From Blastococcus aurantiacus (GTDB taxonomy: Bacteria; Actinomycetota; Actinomycetes; Mycobacteriales; Geodermatophilaceae), in NCBI RefSeq assembly GCF_900102425.1, contig NZ_FNBT01000003.1, positions 248,001 through 312,000 of the forward strand: a stretch of DNA of 64,000 nt, read 5' to 3'. A model generated the notes under the pieces. The model was not told the origin of the DNA. It did no database searches and was given only the letters and a program-made list of their open reading frames with translations. Below, piece by piece: positions 41,269 through 49,535 of the stretch (the stretch's first letter is position 1; the number at the start of each line of letters is the position of its first letter). A program made the position numbers and the translations under genes.

Positions 41269-44238
41269 TCAGCCGCCGGGTGTCGCCGCGCCGTCCGCGG
41301 CCGCCTTCGCGTCCTGGTAGGCCCGCACCGCGGCGTCGAGATCGGCCAGCGCCTGGCCCTGAGCTGCGAAGTCGCGGCTCTGCTGAGCGTCGGCGAAGGC
41401 GTCGAGCGCGGCGTCGACGTCGGCCAGTGCCGCGTCCACGTCCGGGCTCTCCCCGGGGTCCCCGCCGTCCGGCGCGGGATCCGGCTCCGGGGTGGGCGTG
41501 GGCGTCGGGGCGGCGTCCCCCTCGTCCTCAGGTGGAGCACCCTCGCCGTCGCTGTCCCTGGCGACCTCGCCGGCGCCCTCTCCGAAGACCTGGTCGAGTG
41601 CTTCCGCCAGGGTGTTGGCGTACCCAATCTGGCCACCGAAGTTGACCAGCACCCGCTGCAGCAGGGGGAAGCCCCCTTCCGACGTGCTCTCCACGTAGAG
41701 CGGCTGCACGTAGAGCAGGCCCGCGTCCCCGATCGGTAGCGTCAGCAGGTTGCCGAGCACCGCGTCGGAGTTCTCGCTGTCGAAAAGCGTCAGGTCCCGG
41801 CGGATGTCCTGGTTGGCACCGAAGGAGTTCTGCACCTGCGTCGGCCCCAGGAAGGGTGTGTTGCCGGGCAGTTGGAGCACCTGGATGTCCCCGTACGTGC
41901 CCGGATCGCTGGACGCGGACAGGAACGCCGACAGGTTCGGCCGCTCGAAGGCGTTGAGCGCGCTGGTCAGCTGGAAGCCTGCCCCCTCCTGCCCCGGCCG
42001 CTGGGCGAGGATGTAGTACGGCGGCTGGTCCTCCTGGACCTCCTGGGTCGGGTCGTCCGGGATCTGCCATCGGTCGCTGCCCTCGTAGAACGAGATCGGG
42101 TCGTCGACGTGATAGCGGGTCAGGACGTCCCGCTGCACCTTGAACAGGTCCTCGGGGTACCGCAGGTGACTCTCCAGCTCCTCGGACACCTCGCTCTTCG
42201 GCTCGACGACCCCCGGGAAGGCCTTCATGTAGGTCCGGAGGACCGGGTCCTTCTCGTCCCACTGGTAGAGGGTGACCGTGCCGTCGTAGGCGTCGACGGT
42301 CGCCTTCACCGAGTTGCGGATGTAGTTGAAGGTCTCGTCCGGCAGCGCCGTGGTCCCCGTGCCGGTGAGCGAGTCCGCGGCAGCCTCGCCCAGCTCCATC
42401 TGCTCGGCGTAGGGATAGGAATCCGACGTCGTGTAGCCGTCGAGGATCCAGGTGGCGCGGCCGTCGATCACGGCGGGGTACGGGTCGCCGTCGACCTCGA
42501 GGAAGGGCGCCGCCTTCTCCACCCGCTCGCGGGGGTCGCGCACGTAGAGGACCTTCGACTCCTCGTTCACCGCGCTGGAGAGCAGGAAGTTCCGCTCCCG
42601 GAAGTAGACCGCGAAGGTCAGCTGCCGGAAGAAGCTACCGACCGACACCCCGCCCTCGCCGTCGTAGGTGTTGTTGATCTGCCGGTCCCCGCTCTGGGGC
42701 AGATCGGACTCCCGCGGCTCGGCGCCTTCCGGCGCGCCGACGACGGAGTAGTCGTCGATCAGTTCGCCGTAGTAGATCCGGCTCTGCTCCACGGGGATGT
42801 TGCCCTCGACGGGCAGGTCACGCGTGGTGAAGTTCGGCTGGCCGCCCTCGGAGCCACCCACGACCTCGTTGGCGGGCGCGGCGACGAAGCCGTGCCCGTG
42901 GGTGTAGACGGTGTGCCGGTTTATCCAGGTGCTCTGGTTCTCGGACAGACCCGAGCTGTTGAGCTCGCGGACCGCGACGACGTAGTCCTGAGTCTCCCCG
43001 TCGATCGTGTACCGGTCGACGTCGAGCTTCTCCGGGAACCCGTACCAGTTCCGGATCTGCTGGCGTGCGGTGAACGTCTCGGCGAGCACGTTCGGGTCGA
43101 GCAGCCGGGCGTTCGGGATGGTCTCGGTGTCGTTGCGCAGGTCCGCCTCGGCCACCTCCGGGTCGACCGCCTCGTCCTCGCCGTCCGTCGTCGTGTCCTG
43201 GGCGTAGTCGACGTACTCGATGTCGTCCAGGCCGTAGGCCATGCGGGTCATCTCGATGGCCCGCTCGATGTAGGGCGCCTCGCGCTCGTTGGCGCTGGGC
43301 TTGACCACGAACTGCTGCACGATCGCCGGGTAGGCGACGCCGATCACCAGGCTGGTGGCCAGCAGCAGCACGAGCGCCGCGGCGGGCAGCAGGAGGTTGC
43401 GGACGACGATGTTGGCGAAGAACGCCACCGCACAGACCGCGGCGACGAAGACCAGGATCGTCTTGGGCACCAGCAGCGCGTTGACGTCGGTGTAGCTGGC
43501 GCCGGTGAACACGTCACCGCGGTCGGAGTAGACCAGCCCGTAGCGGTCCAGCCAGTACGCGACCGCCTTGAGCGCCACGAAGACGCCCAGCAGCACCGAG
43601 ACCTGCACCCGCGCGGCGGCAGTCAGCTTCTGCCCGGGCGTCTGCAGGCGCAGGCCCCCGAACACGTAGTGGGTCACCAGCGAGCCGATCAGCGCCAGGA
43701 TCGCGATGGCGAAACCGAAGCCGAGCAGCAGCCGGTAGAAGGGGTACTCGAAGACGAAGAAGGACAGGTCGAGCTCGAACTGCGGGTCGGTCTGGCCGAA
43801 GTTGGTGCTGTTGCGGAAGGTCAGCCACGTCTCCCAGCTGCCCTGCGCGGCGAAGCCGGCGAACAGCCCGAGGACGACGGCGACGGCGGTCAGCACCAGG
43901 CCGGCGCGCGGCTCCAGCGACTGCCGGTAGCGCTCGAGGTTCTGCTGCTCCAGCGACATCGGCCGGAACGTGGGGCGGAACCGGTAGGCCAGGTAGATCG
44001 CCAGGGCGGTCAGGCCGCCGGTCGCGACACCGGCCACGGCGAACAGCAGGGCGCGGCTCTGCAGCTCGGTCCAGAAGACCTCGGTGTAGTCGGTCTCGGC
44101 GAACCACAGGTAGTCGACGTAGACGTTGGTCAGCGAGCCGATCACGGTGAACAGCACGAGCAGCACGGCGATGGCGCCGAGGACCAGCTTCGCGCGGCGC
44201 GACAGCGTCGGCACCGGCACGGGGGGCCGCATGGCCAC
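41269..44238 (-). CDS. UPF0182 family membrane protein (Rv3193c-like)
   Basis: A 989-aa protein. The N-terminal ~330 residues contain seven membrane helices. A large extracytoplasmic domain (~340-910) follows, and the C terminus is a Pro/Asp/Ala-rich low-complexity tail. UPF0182 is conserved across actinobacteria and some cyanobacteria, with no proven role. AAGGAGA lies 6 nt before the GTG; an ATG two codons later is also possible. It lies downstream of the PDZ-Lon gene, as Rv3193c follows Rv3194c. Confidence 0.92.
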   Translation of the reverse strand: MAMRPPVPVPTLSRRAKLVLGAIAVLLVLFTVIGSLTNVYVDYLWFAETDYTEVFWTELQSRALLFAVAGVATGGLTALAIYLAYRFRPTFRPMSLEQQNLERYRQSLEPRAGLVLTAVAVVLGLFAGFAAQGSWETWLTFRNSTNFGQTDPQFELDLSFFVFEYPFYRLLLGFGFAIAILALIGSLVTHYVFGGLRLQTPGQKLTAAARVQVSVLLGVFVALKAVAYWLDRYGLVYSDRGDVFTGASYTDVNALLVPKTILVFVAAVCAVAFFANIVVRNLLLPAAALVLLLATSLVIGVAYPAIVQQFVVKPSANEREAPYIERAIEMTRMAYGLDDIEYVDYAQDTTTDGEDEAVDPEVAEADLRNDTETIPNARLLDPNVLAETFTARQQIRNWYGFPEKLDVDRYTIDGETQDYVVAVRELNSSGLSENQSTWINRHTVYTHGHGFVAAPANEVVGGSEGGQPNFTTRDLPVEGNIPVEQSRIYYGELIDDYSVVGAPEGAEPRESDLPQSGDRQINNTYDGEGGVSVGSFFRQLTFAVYFRERNFLLSSAVNEESKVLYVRDPRERVEKAAPFLEVDGDPYPAVIDGRATWILDGYTTSDSYPYAEQMELGEAAADSLTGTGTTALPDETFNYIRNSVKATVDAYDGTVTLYQWDEKDPVLRTYMKAFPGVVEPKSEVSEELESHLRYPEDLFKVQRDVLTRYHVDDPISFYEGSDRWQIPDDPTQEVQEDQPPYYILAQRPGQEGAGFQLTSALNAFERPNLSAFLSASSDPGTYGDIQVLQLPGNTPFLGPTQVQNSFGANQDIRRDLTLFDSENSDAVLGNLLTLPIGDAGLLYVQPLYVESTSEGGFPLLQRVLVNFGGQIGYANTLAEALDQVFGEGAGEVARDSDGEGAPPEDEGDAAPTPTPTPEPDPAPDGGDPGESPDVDAALADVDAALDAFADAQQSRDFAAQGQALADLDAAVRAYQDAKAAADGAATPGG

Positions 44239-44410
44239 GAGCGGTCTCCTTAACGTTTCGGGTCGTAGGTGCGGATCCGGCGGGGCGACCACGGCCGCAC
44301 CACCGACGAGGAGGAGCACCCGACCCTGGGCGCGGTCCCCCGCTCATCCCAGCACAACGCACCAGCGGCGGCGGGGTTCCCGGGTGTCCCGGATACTGAC
44401 GAGGCCCTTG

Positions 44411-45433
44411 TCAGCAGCCGGCGGGAGTGCGCCCGGCCCGGAGATCGGCCAGCGCCTCGAGGGCGTCGTCGAGGGTCGCGACCTTCGCCAGCGGGAAGCC
44501 GGGGTCCTCGGCGGCCAGTGCCTCCTCGCAGTTGCCTTCGGGCACGAGGAACAGGTCGGCGCCGATCTCTCGGGCGGCGACCATCTTCAGCGGGATGCCG
44601 CCGATCGGGCCGACCTCGGCGTCGACGTCGATGGTCCCCGTGCCGGCCACCAGCGCGCCACCGGTCAGGTCCTCGTCCCCCACCAGGTCGAGGATGCCCA
44701 GCGTCAGCATCAGGCCGGCCGACGGGCCGCCGACGTCCTCGACCTGGATGTCGATGTCGAACGGCGCGGAGGGCTGTTGCAGGACGCTGACGCCCAGGAC
44801 CGAGCCCTCACCCTCCTCCGCCGCGCGCGTGGTGACCGTCGTGGTGCCCGGCTCCCCGAGCCGGGTGTAGGCGACCGCCACCTCCGTGCCGGGCGGGATC
44901 GACCCGAGCACCGACTCCAGGGCCGCGAAGTCGGGTGTCGGACGCCCGTCCACCGACTCCAGAGCGTCCCCGTCCTGGAGCAGGCCCTCGGACGGCGAGT
45001 CCTCCGTGAGGCCCCGCACCACGACCTTCTCCGGGTAGCCCAGGTGACCCAGCGCCACTGTCTCGGCGGCCTGCTCCGAGGTGAGGAAGGCGCGCCGGTT
45101 GGCCTGGCGGGTCTCCTCCACGGTGCGGTCGGGCGGGTACACCGACTCCTCGGGGACGACGGCCACCTCGTCGTCGAACCAGCCGCGCACCGCCTGCACC
45201 AGGCTCAGCCCGTCGCGCCCCACGCCGACGGTGGTCAGGTTGAGGTTCCCCTCGACCTCGTTCCGCTCGCGGCCCTCGACGGCGATGATCGGCTCGCCGT
45301 CGATGTCGCCCAGCGTGTTGTAGGTGGGCCCGGGCACCTGGGCCACGTACGGCACGGGGAGGGTCGTGCCGAGCACGCCGAACAGCACCAGGAAAACGCC
45401 ACCGGCGGTCAGGACGGCGATGCGACGGGTCAC
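44411..45433 (-). CDS. PDZ-Lon (S16) membrane-anchored protease
   Basis: A 340-aa protein with one N-terminal membrane helix (~6-25), a PDZ domain (~125-210) and a Lon-type protease domain. The catalytic Ser lies in GGPSAGLML and the Lys in GGIPLKMVAA. There is no ATPase domain. It corresponds to Rv3194c and to YlbL-type proteases. TACTCT lies 8 nt before the GTG. Confidence 0.9.
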   Translation of the reverse strand: MTRRIAVLTAGGVFLVLFGVLGTTLPVPYVAQVPGPTYNTLGDIDGEPIIAVEGRERNEVEGNLNLTTVGVGRDGLSLVQAVRGWFDDEVAVVPEESVYPPDRTVEETRQANRRAFLTSEQAAETVALGHLGYPEKVVVRGLTEDSPSEGLLQDGDALESVDGRPTPDFAALESVLGSIPPGTEVAVAYTRLGEPGTTTVTTRAAEEGEGSVLGVSVLQQPSAPFDIDIQVEDVGGPSAGLMLTLGILDLVGDEDLTGGALVAGTGTIDVDAEVGPIGGIPLKMVAAREIGADLFLVPEGNCEEALAAEDPGFPLAKVATLDDALEALADLRAGRTPAGC

Positions 45434-45441
45434 GACCGGCG

Positions 45442-45447
45442 AGAGTA
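45442..45447 (-). promoter_or_regulatory. -10 box TACTCT, near-leaderless layout
   Basis: On the minus strand TACTCT lies 8 nt before the GTG at 45433. Confidence 0.45.
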
Positions 45448-45551
45448 GGCGACGAAGCTGCTGCCCCGACCGGTCGGACGCTCCCGGCGGGACCCCCGCA
45501 GTAGGCCGTCAGCTGCCGGCGAACGCGCCCACCAGCGGGAACGGGGGCGTC

Positions 45552-45557
45552 TACCGT
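45552..45557 (+). promoter_or_regulatory. -10 box TACCGT, leaderless layout
   Basis: TACCGT lies 6 nt before the ATG at 45564. Confidence 0.5.
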
Positions 45558-45563
45558 GGACCC

Positions 45564-46925
45564 ATGAGTGACGTCCCGTTCGGTTTCGGCCTCCCCGGCG
45601 ACCGCGATCCCGACCGCCGCGAGGGCGGCGGGGGCGACCCGGCGGGCGGTGACCCGTTCGGCCTGGGGGCGCTGTTCGGCGGCATGGCCGGCGGCGGCTC
45701 CCCCGAGGACGTCCTGGGCAAGATGCCGCTGTTCGCCGAACTGCAGCGGCTGATGAACTGGTCCGGCGGCCCGGTCAACTGGGACCTCGCCAAGCAGGGC
45801 GCCATCAGCCAGCTCGCCGCCGGTCACCAGCCCTCCTCCGACGGCGAGCGCACCGCCGTGGCCGAGGCCCTGCGCCTGGCCGACCTGTGGCTGGACCAGG
45901 TGACCGAGATGCCCTCGGGCATCGACCGCACGGCGGCCTGGTCGCGGGTCGAGTGGGTGGAGCAGACCCTGCCGGCCTGGGGTGCGCTGATCGACCCGCT
46001 CGCGGAGAAGGTCGTCGCCGCGATGACCAGTGCGCTCCCGCAGGAGGCGGCGATGAGCTTCGGGCCGATCGCCGGGATCATGGGCCGCATGGGCGGCGTC
46101 ATGTTCGGCGCCCAGGTCGGGTCGGCACTGGGCAAGCTCGCCGACGAGGTCCTCACCAGCACCGACGTCGGCCTGCCGCTCGCCCCGGCCGGCACCGGCG
46201 TCCTCGTGCCGCAGAACGTCGCCGCCTTCGCCGCCGGGCTCGACCGCCCCGCCGACGAGGTGCGCCTGTTCCTCGCGCTGCGCGAGGCCGCCGCCCAGCG
46301 GCTGTTCGCGCACGTGCCCTGGCTGCGCCAGCAGCTGCAGGACGCCGTCCACGCCTACGCCCGCGGCATCACGATCGACCGCGAGGCCATCGAGCGCGGC
46401 ATCTCCGAGGCCATGTCCGCCGGCGGCATGGAAGGCCTGGACCCCAGCGACCCGGAGAGCATCCAGCGGCTTCTGGGCAGCGGGGTGCTGGAGCCGGAGG
46501 AGACCCCCGAGCAGGCGATGGCGCTGCGCCGCCTCGAGACGCTGCTCGCCCTGGTCGAGGGCTGGATCGACACCGTCGTCGCCGCGGCCGCGAAGGACCG
46601 GCTGCCCGGTCACTCCGCGCTCGCCGAGACGATGCGTCGCCGCCGTGCCTCCGGCGGCCCGGCCGAGCAGACCTTCGCCACCCTCGTCGGCCTGCAGCTG
46701 CGGCCGCGCCGGCTGCGCGACGCCGCCACCGTGTGGGCGGCGATGACGCAGCAGCACGGCGGAGCGGACCGCGACCGGCTGTGGAACCACCCGGACCTGC
46801 TGCCCACGTCGGACGACCTGGACGAGCCGATGGACTTCGTCGCCCGTCAGGGTCAGGGACTGGACGCCGAGCTCGAGGCCCTCACCGAGGGCGACACCGA
46901 GCCGGAGAAGCCCGAAGAGGACTAG
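45564..46925 (+). CDS. DUF2342 zincin-like protein (Rv3195-like)
   Basis: A 453-aa protein of the DUF2342/TIGR03624 family. After a Gly-rich N terminus comes the typical SFGPIAGIMGRMGGVMFGAQVG block and LVPQNVAAFA. The region that in relatives carries a metal-binding His (LRExAHxRLF) reads LREAAAQRLFAHVPWL here, so the zinc site may be lost. The C terminus is acidic. It is divergent from PDZ-Lon and convergent with the DUF45 gene, sharing a CTAG at the stops. Confidence 0.85.
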   Translation: MSDVPFGFGLPGDRDPDRREGGGGDPAGGDPFGLGALFGGMAGGGSPEDVLGKMPLFAELQRLMNWSGGPVNWDLAKQGAISQLAAGHQPSSDGERTAVAEALRLADLWLDQVTEMPSGIDRTAAWSRVEWVEQTLPAWGALIDPLAEKVVAAMTSALPQEAAMSFGPIAGIMGRMGGVMFGAQVGSALGKLADEVLTSTDVGLPLAPAGTGVLVPQNVAAFAAGLDRPADEVRLFLALREAAAQRLFAHVPWLRQQLQDAVHAYARGITIDREAIERGISEAMSAGGMEGLDPSDPESIQRLLGSGVLEPEETPEQAMALRRLETLLALVEGWIDTVVAAAAKDRLPGHSALAETMRRRRASGGPAEQTFATLVGLQLRPRRLRDAATVWAAMTQQHGGADRDRLWNHPDLLPTSDDLDEPMDFVARQGQGLDAELEALTEGDTEPEKPEED

Positions 46926-47614
46926 TCGACGAGGTCGGCGTCCGGCTCCGCCGCGGCGCCGGCTGCTCCGGCGGTGTTGGCCAGCTCGACCCCCTCGAGG
47001 AAGCCGCGCGCCCGCTCGGCGCGCGGGTAGCGCGCGACGAGCGCCCAGAAGCGCTCGTCGTGGCCGGGTTCGAGCAGGTGGACCAGCTCGTGGACGAGCA
47101 CGTAGTCGACGACGTACTCCGGCATCGAGCGCAGGCGGCTGGACAGCCGGATGCTGCGGTCGGCCGGGGTGCAGGAGCCCCAGCGACGCTGCTGGTTGTC
47201 CACCCACCGCACGGACGCCGGCTCGGCCAGCCCGTCCAGGTGCGCGGCGGACAGCGCGCGGGCCCGGACCATCAACTCGTCGTCGCCCCCCATGGACCGG
47301 CGGCGCCGCTCCTCGCGGGTCTGGAGCTTGGCCACCATCTGCTCCACCCAGCGGCGTTCCTCGGCCGGGCTGAACGCCGCCGGGATGAGCACCACGGTGC
47401 GGCCGCTCTCCCGGTAGGCGGTCACGGTGCGCCGGCGCCGGGTGCTGCGGCGGACCTCGACCAGCGACTCGGCATCCCCGGACCCGGGCTGCGCGGCGTC
47501 GTCCCCGCCCGCCCGGCGCCGGGCCATGGGCACGGCGCGACCCGCACCCGGAGGTACCGGCGGGACGCCGGAGGACTCGGGGTGTGCGGAGGCGTCGGGG
47601 GGCGGTCCGTGCAC
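46922..47614 (-). CDS. DUF45 (YgjP/SprT-like) metallopeptidase
   Basis: A 230-aa protein. The core has RWGSCTPADRSIRLSSRL and the zinc motif VLVHELVHLLEPGH (HExxH) with a later DERFW. Members resemble M48 and SprT-type metallopeptidases, though some act as nucleotide phosphohydrolases. A ~60-residue disordered N terminus precedes the domain. An internal ATG at 47527 is possible, but TACGGT placed 6 nt before this GTG supports the long form. Confidence 0.82.
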   Translation of the reverse strand: MHGPPPDASAHPESSGVPPVPPGAGRAVPMARRRAGGDDAAQPGSGDAESLVEVRRSTRRRRTVTAYRESGRTVVLIPAAFSPAEERRWVEQMVAKLQTREERRRRSMGGDDELMVRARALSAAHLDGLAEPASVRWVDNQQRRWGSCTPADRSIRLSSRLRSMPEYVVDYVLVHELVHLLEPGHDERFWALVARYPRAERARGFLEGVELANTAGAAGAAAEPDADLVD

Positions 47615-47620
47615 GGGGGA

Positions 47621-47626
47621 ACCGTA
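47621..47626 (-). promoter_or_regulatory. -10 box TACGGT, leaderless layout
   Basis: On the minus strand TACGGT lies 6 nt before the GTG at 47614. Confidence 0.45.
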
Positions 47627-47863
47627 AGCCACTCCCCCGCTCGCGCGCCCGCCCGGAGACACCCTCTCGGGTACAGGTCGCACGACCGGTGGACATGGGC
47701 GCGCCCCGGCCGGTGACGCCACGCCCCGACCGGTACGGTCCACAACCCCCGCGGGCGCATCCGTGCAGGTCGGAGCCGGGGGCAGGCGTCACGCCGGCGC
47801 GTCGTCCCCGGCTCCGCCCCCCGTCCGCGCACAGGGACACGCCGATGGGTCCCCACGTGCTCC

Positions 47864-47886
47864 ACAACGTTGTCCACAGGCTGTGG
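47864..47886. promoter_or_regulatory. adjacent palindromes with an exact DnaA box
   Basis: ACAACGTTGT (47864-47873) abuts CCACAGGCTGTGG (47874-47886). TTGTCCACA, the actinobacterial DnaA-box consensus, spans the junction (47870-47878). They lie in the 388-bp divergent gap 47615-48002, which has no gene. TAGCGT at 47941 may be the -10 of the DUF5679 gene. Confidence 0.4.
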
Positions 47887-48002
47887 GAACCATGCGCGCA
47901 GCGGACGGCCGCCGCTGGTATCGGGACGCGCCGACACGGGTAGCGTTCCCGCGCAACGACGCCCGGCGCGCGTGCCGAGGCGCCCCGAGACGAGGAGATC
48001 CC

Positions 48003-48155
48003 GTGGCTGAGAGCTACAACGGCTACTGCGTGAAGTGCAAGGAGAAGCGCGACTTCGACGGCGAGGTCAAGGTCAGCGAGTCCGGCCGTCGCATGGCGCA
48101 GGGCACCTGCCCCGTGTGCGGCACCAAGATGAACCGGATCCTCGGCAAGGCCTGA
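48003..48155 (+). CDS. DUF5679 zinc-ribbon protein
   Basis: A 50-aa single zinc ribbon with paired motifs YCVKCKEKRDF and GTCPVCGTKM. Such DUF5679 proteins occur throughout actinobacteria and archaea. The function is unknown; nucleic-acid binding is plausible. GAGGAG lies 5 nt before the GTG. Confidence 0.88.
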   Translation: MAESYNGYCVKCKEKRDFDGEVKVSESGRRMAQGTCPVCGTKMNRILGKA

Positions 48156-48162
48156 GGAAGGA

Positions 48163-48213
48163 CCCTCCTGCTCCCCACCGCTCGCACGCTCGCGGCGGGC
48201 CCCTGCAGGAGGG
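48163..48213. terminator. terminator after DUF5679
   Basis: A 9-bp stem, CCCTCCTGC with GCAGGAGGG, encloses a GC-rich loop just after the stop codon. Confidence 0.5.
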
Positions 48214-48328
48214 CCGCTCCATCACTTCACCACGGCGGCGCCCCCTTGCGGGGCGCCGCCGTCGGCGTTCCCGGCCGGCCTGTGGACGGAGGCCCCGCCG
48301 CAGCCGTCGGCGCTGTCACGCTCCTCCG

Positions 48329-49381
48329 GTGAGCGATACGGCCCGTCCCCTGCTCCCGGCCACGGTCCCGTTGCTGCGGGGCGATGCCGACACCCTGCAG
48401 ATCGGCGGCGTGGACACCGGTGACGGGCTCCTGGTGAGTCCCCACCCGCGCGGGCTGGCTGCCCTGCTGCGGAGCCTGGACGGGCGCCGGGTGCAGCGGG
48501 CGGTGCTCGCCGACGCCGCCCGCGAGGGCCTGGACGCCGACGCGGTGACCGCCGTCCTCGACGGGCTGCGCGCCACCTCCCTCCTGGTCGACGTCGACGC
48601 CGCCGATCTGCTGGCCACCGACGCCGGGCCGGCCGCCGCCGCCCGCCACGCCGCGGAGAGCCCGCCGACCGACGGGTGGCACGCCCGGCGGACCGCCGTC
48701 GTCGTGGTGGACGGCGGCACGCGCGTCGGCACGCCGCTGGCCGCCGTGCTCGCGGCCAGCGGCGTCGGCCGGGTGAGCGTCCGGGACAGCGGCCTCGTGG
48801 CCGCGGGCGACGCCGTCGTCGGCGGGGCCACCGCGGCGGACGAGGGACGTCCCCGGTCGGCCGCCGCGGCCGACGCCGTCCGGCGGGCCAGCCCGCTGAC
48901 CGACCTGCGTCCGGTGACCGACGGCGCCACGCCCGACCTGGTCGTGCTCGCCCGCCCCTGGGCCGCCTCCGACCCCACCGTGGCCGGCTGGTCGCGGGCC
49001 GGCGTGCCGCACCTGGTCGCCACCGTGCGAGGCGCCACCGGCGTGGTCGGACCGCTGGTGGTCCCCGGCGTCACCAGCTGCCTGCGCTGCGCCGACCTGC
49101 ACCGGCGCGACGCGGACCCGCGCTGGCCACAGCTGGCCGCGCAGCTGACCGCCGCCGAGCCACCGCCCAGCGGCGCGACCGTCACCTGCCTGCTCACCGC
49201 GGTGACCGCGGCGGTGCAGGTGCTGGCCTACCTCGACGGCAGTGCCGCCCCGATCGCGCTGGATGCGACCCTGGAGCTGTCCCCGCCCGACCTGCTTCCC
49301 CGGGTGCGCCGCTGGACGCCGCACCCCGAGTGCGGCTGCGCCCAGCGGGAGGGCCGTGCGACAGGGGACAATGGCCCGTGA
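48329..49381 (+). CDS. Rv3196-like degenerate ThiF/E1-type protein
   Basis: A 350-aa protein. Residues ~20-95 form a winged-helix-like region (LLVSPHPRGLAALLRSLDGR). Residues ~118-330 resemble a ThiF/E1 fold: VVVDGGTRVGTPLAAVLAAS, then GVGRVSVRDSG. The ATP-binding GxGxxG is degraded to DGGTRVG. Zinc cysteines are present as SCLRCADLHRRDADPRW and HPECGC. It resembles E1-like partners of YcaO/TOMM clusters, but no YcaO gene is here. CACGCT lies 6 nt before the GTG. Confidence 0.7.
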   Translation: MSDTARPLLPATVPLLRGDADTLQIGGVDTGDGLLVSPHPRGLAALLRSLDGRRVQRAVLADAAREGLDADAVTAVLDGLRATSLLVDVDAADLLATDAGPAAAARHAAESPPTDGWHARRTAVVVVDGGTRVGTPLAAVLAASGVGRVSVRDSGLVAAGDAVVGGATAADEGRPRSAAAADAVRRASPLTDLRPVTDGATPDLVVLARPWAASDPTVAGWSRAGVPHLVATVRGATGVVGPLVVPGVTSCLRCADLHRRDADPRWPQLAAQLTAAEPPPSGATVTCLLTAVTAAVQVLAYLDGSAAPIALDATLELSPPDLLPRVRRWTPHPECGCAQREGRATGDNGP

Positions 49382-49458
49382 GCGCGCTCGCGGGTTCGCC
49401 CGAGACGCCTCCGCGCCGCCGCGGAGGCCGGGCACCGCGCCGACGAGGAGGACTAGTG
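49378..49458 (+). repeat. 80-bp coding intergenic repeat, divergent copy B
   Basis: It starts GTGAGCGCGCTCGCG and ends CGACGAGGAGGAC before the next GTG. Its GTG overlaps the upstream stop as GTGA. The centre holds a 9-bp hairpin (GCCTCCGCG with CGCGGAGGC). It has no in-frame stop, so it would be translated through into copy C. Confidence 0.5.
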
Positions 49459-49535
49459 AGCGAGCTTGCGAGCTCACCGACGGCCAGAGCAGTGCCACGA
49501 ACGCGGCTGACGAGCGCCGGCGAGGAGGACGCGTG
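49456..49535 (+). repeat. 80-bp coding intergenic repeat, copy C (26-aa peptide)
   Basis: It runs from GTGAGCGAGCTTGCGAG to a terminal GTG, exactly 80 bp as in copy A. It encodes 26 residues beginning VSELASSP and ending TSAGEEDA. The TGA overlaps the ABC1 kinase GTG. The first 15 and last ~25 bp are best conserved. Confidence 0.7.

Noticed and set aside
41872..44253. 793-codon plus-strand ORF opposite UPF0182
   Set aside because: Antisense to a conserved membrane protein with seven hydrophobic helices; the translation is His/Gln/Arg-rich shadow sequence.
44808..47867. 1019-codon minus-strand ORF
   Set aside because: It runs across three well-supported genes in other frames. Its composition (Arg/Gly/Ala/His) and lack of motifs show it is a GC-driven open frame.
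48329..49381. RiPP (azoline/TOMM) biosynthetic cluster
   Set aside because: Only an E1-like protein is seen. There is no YcaO, dehydrogenase, precursor peptide or exporter.
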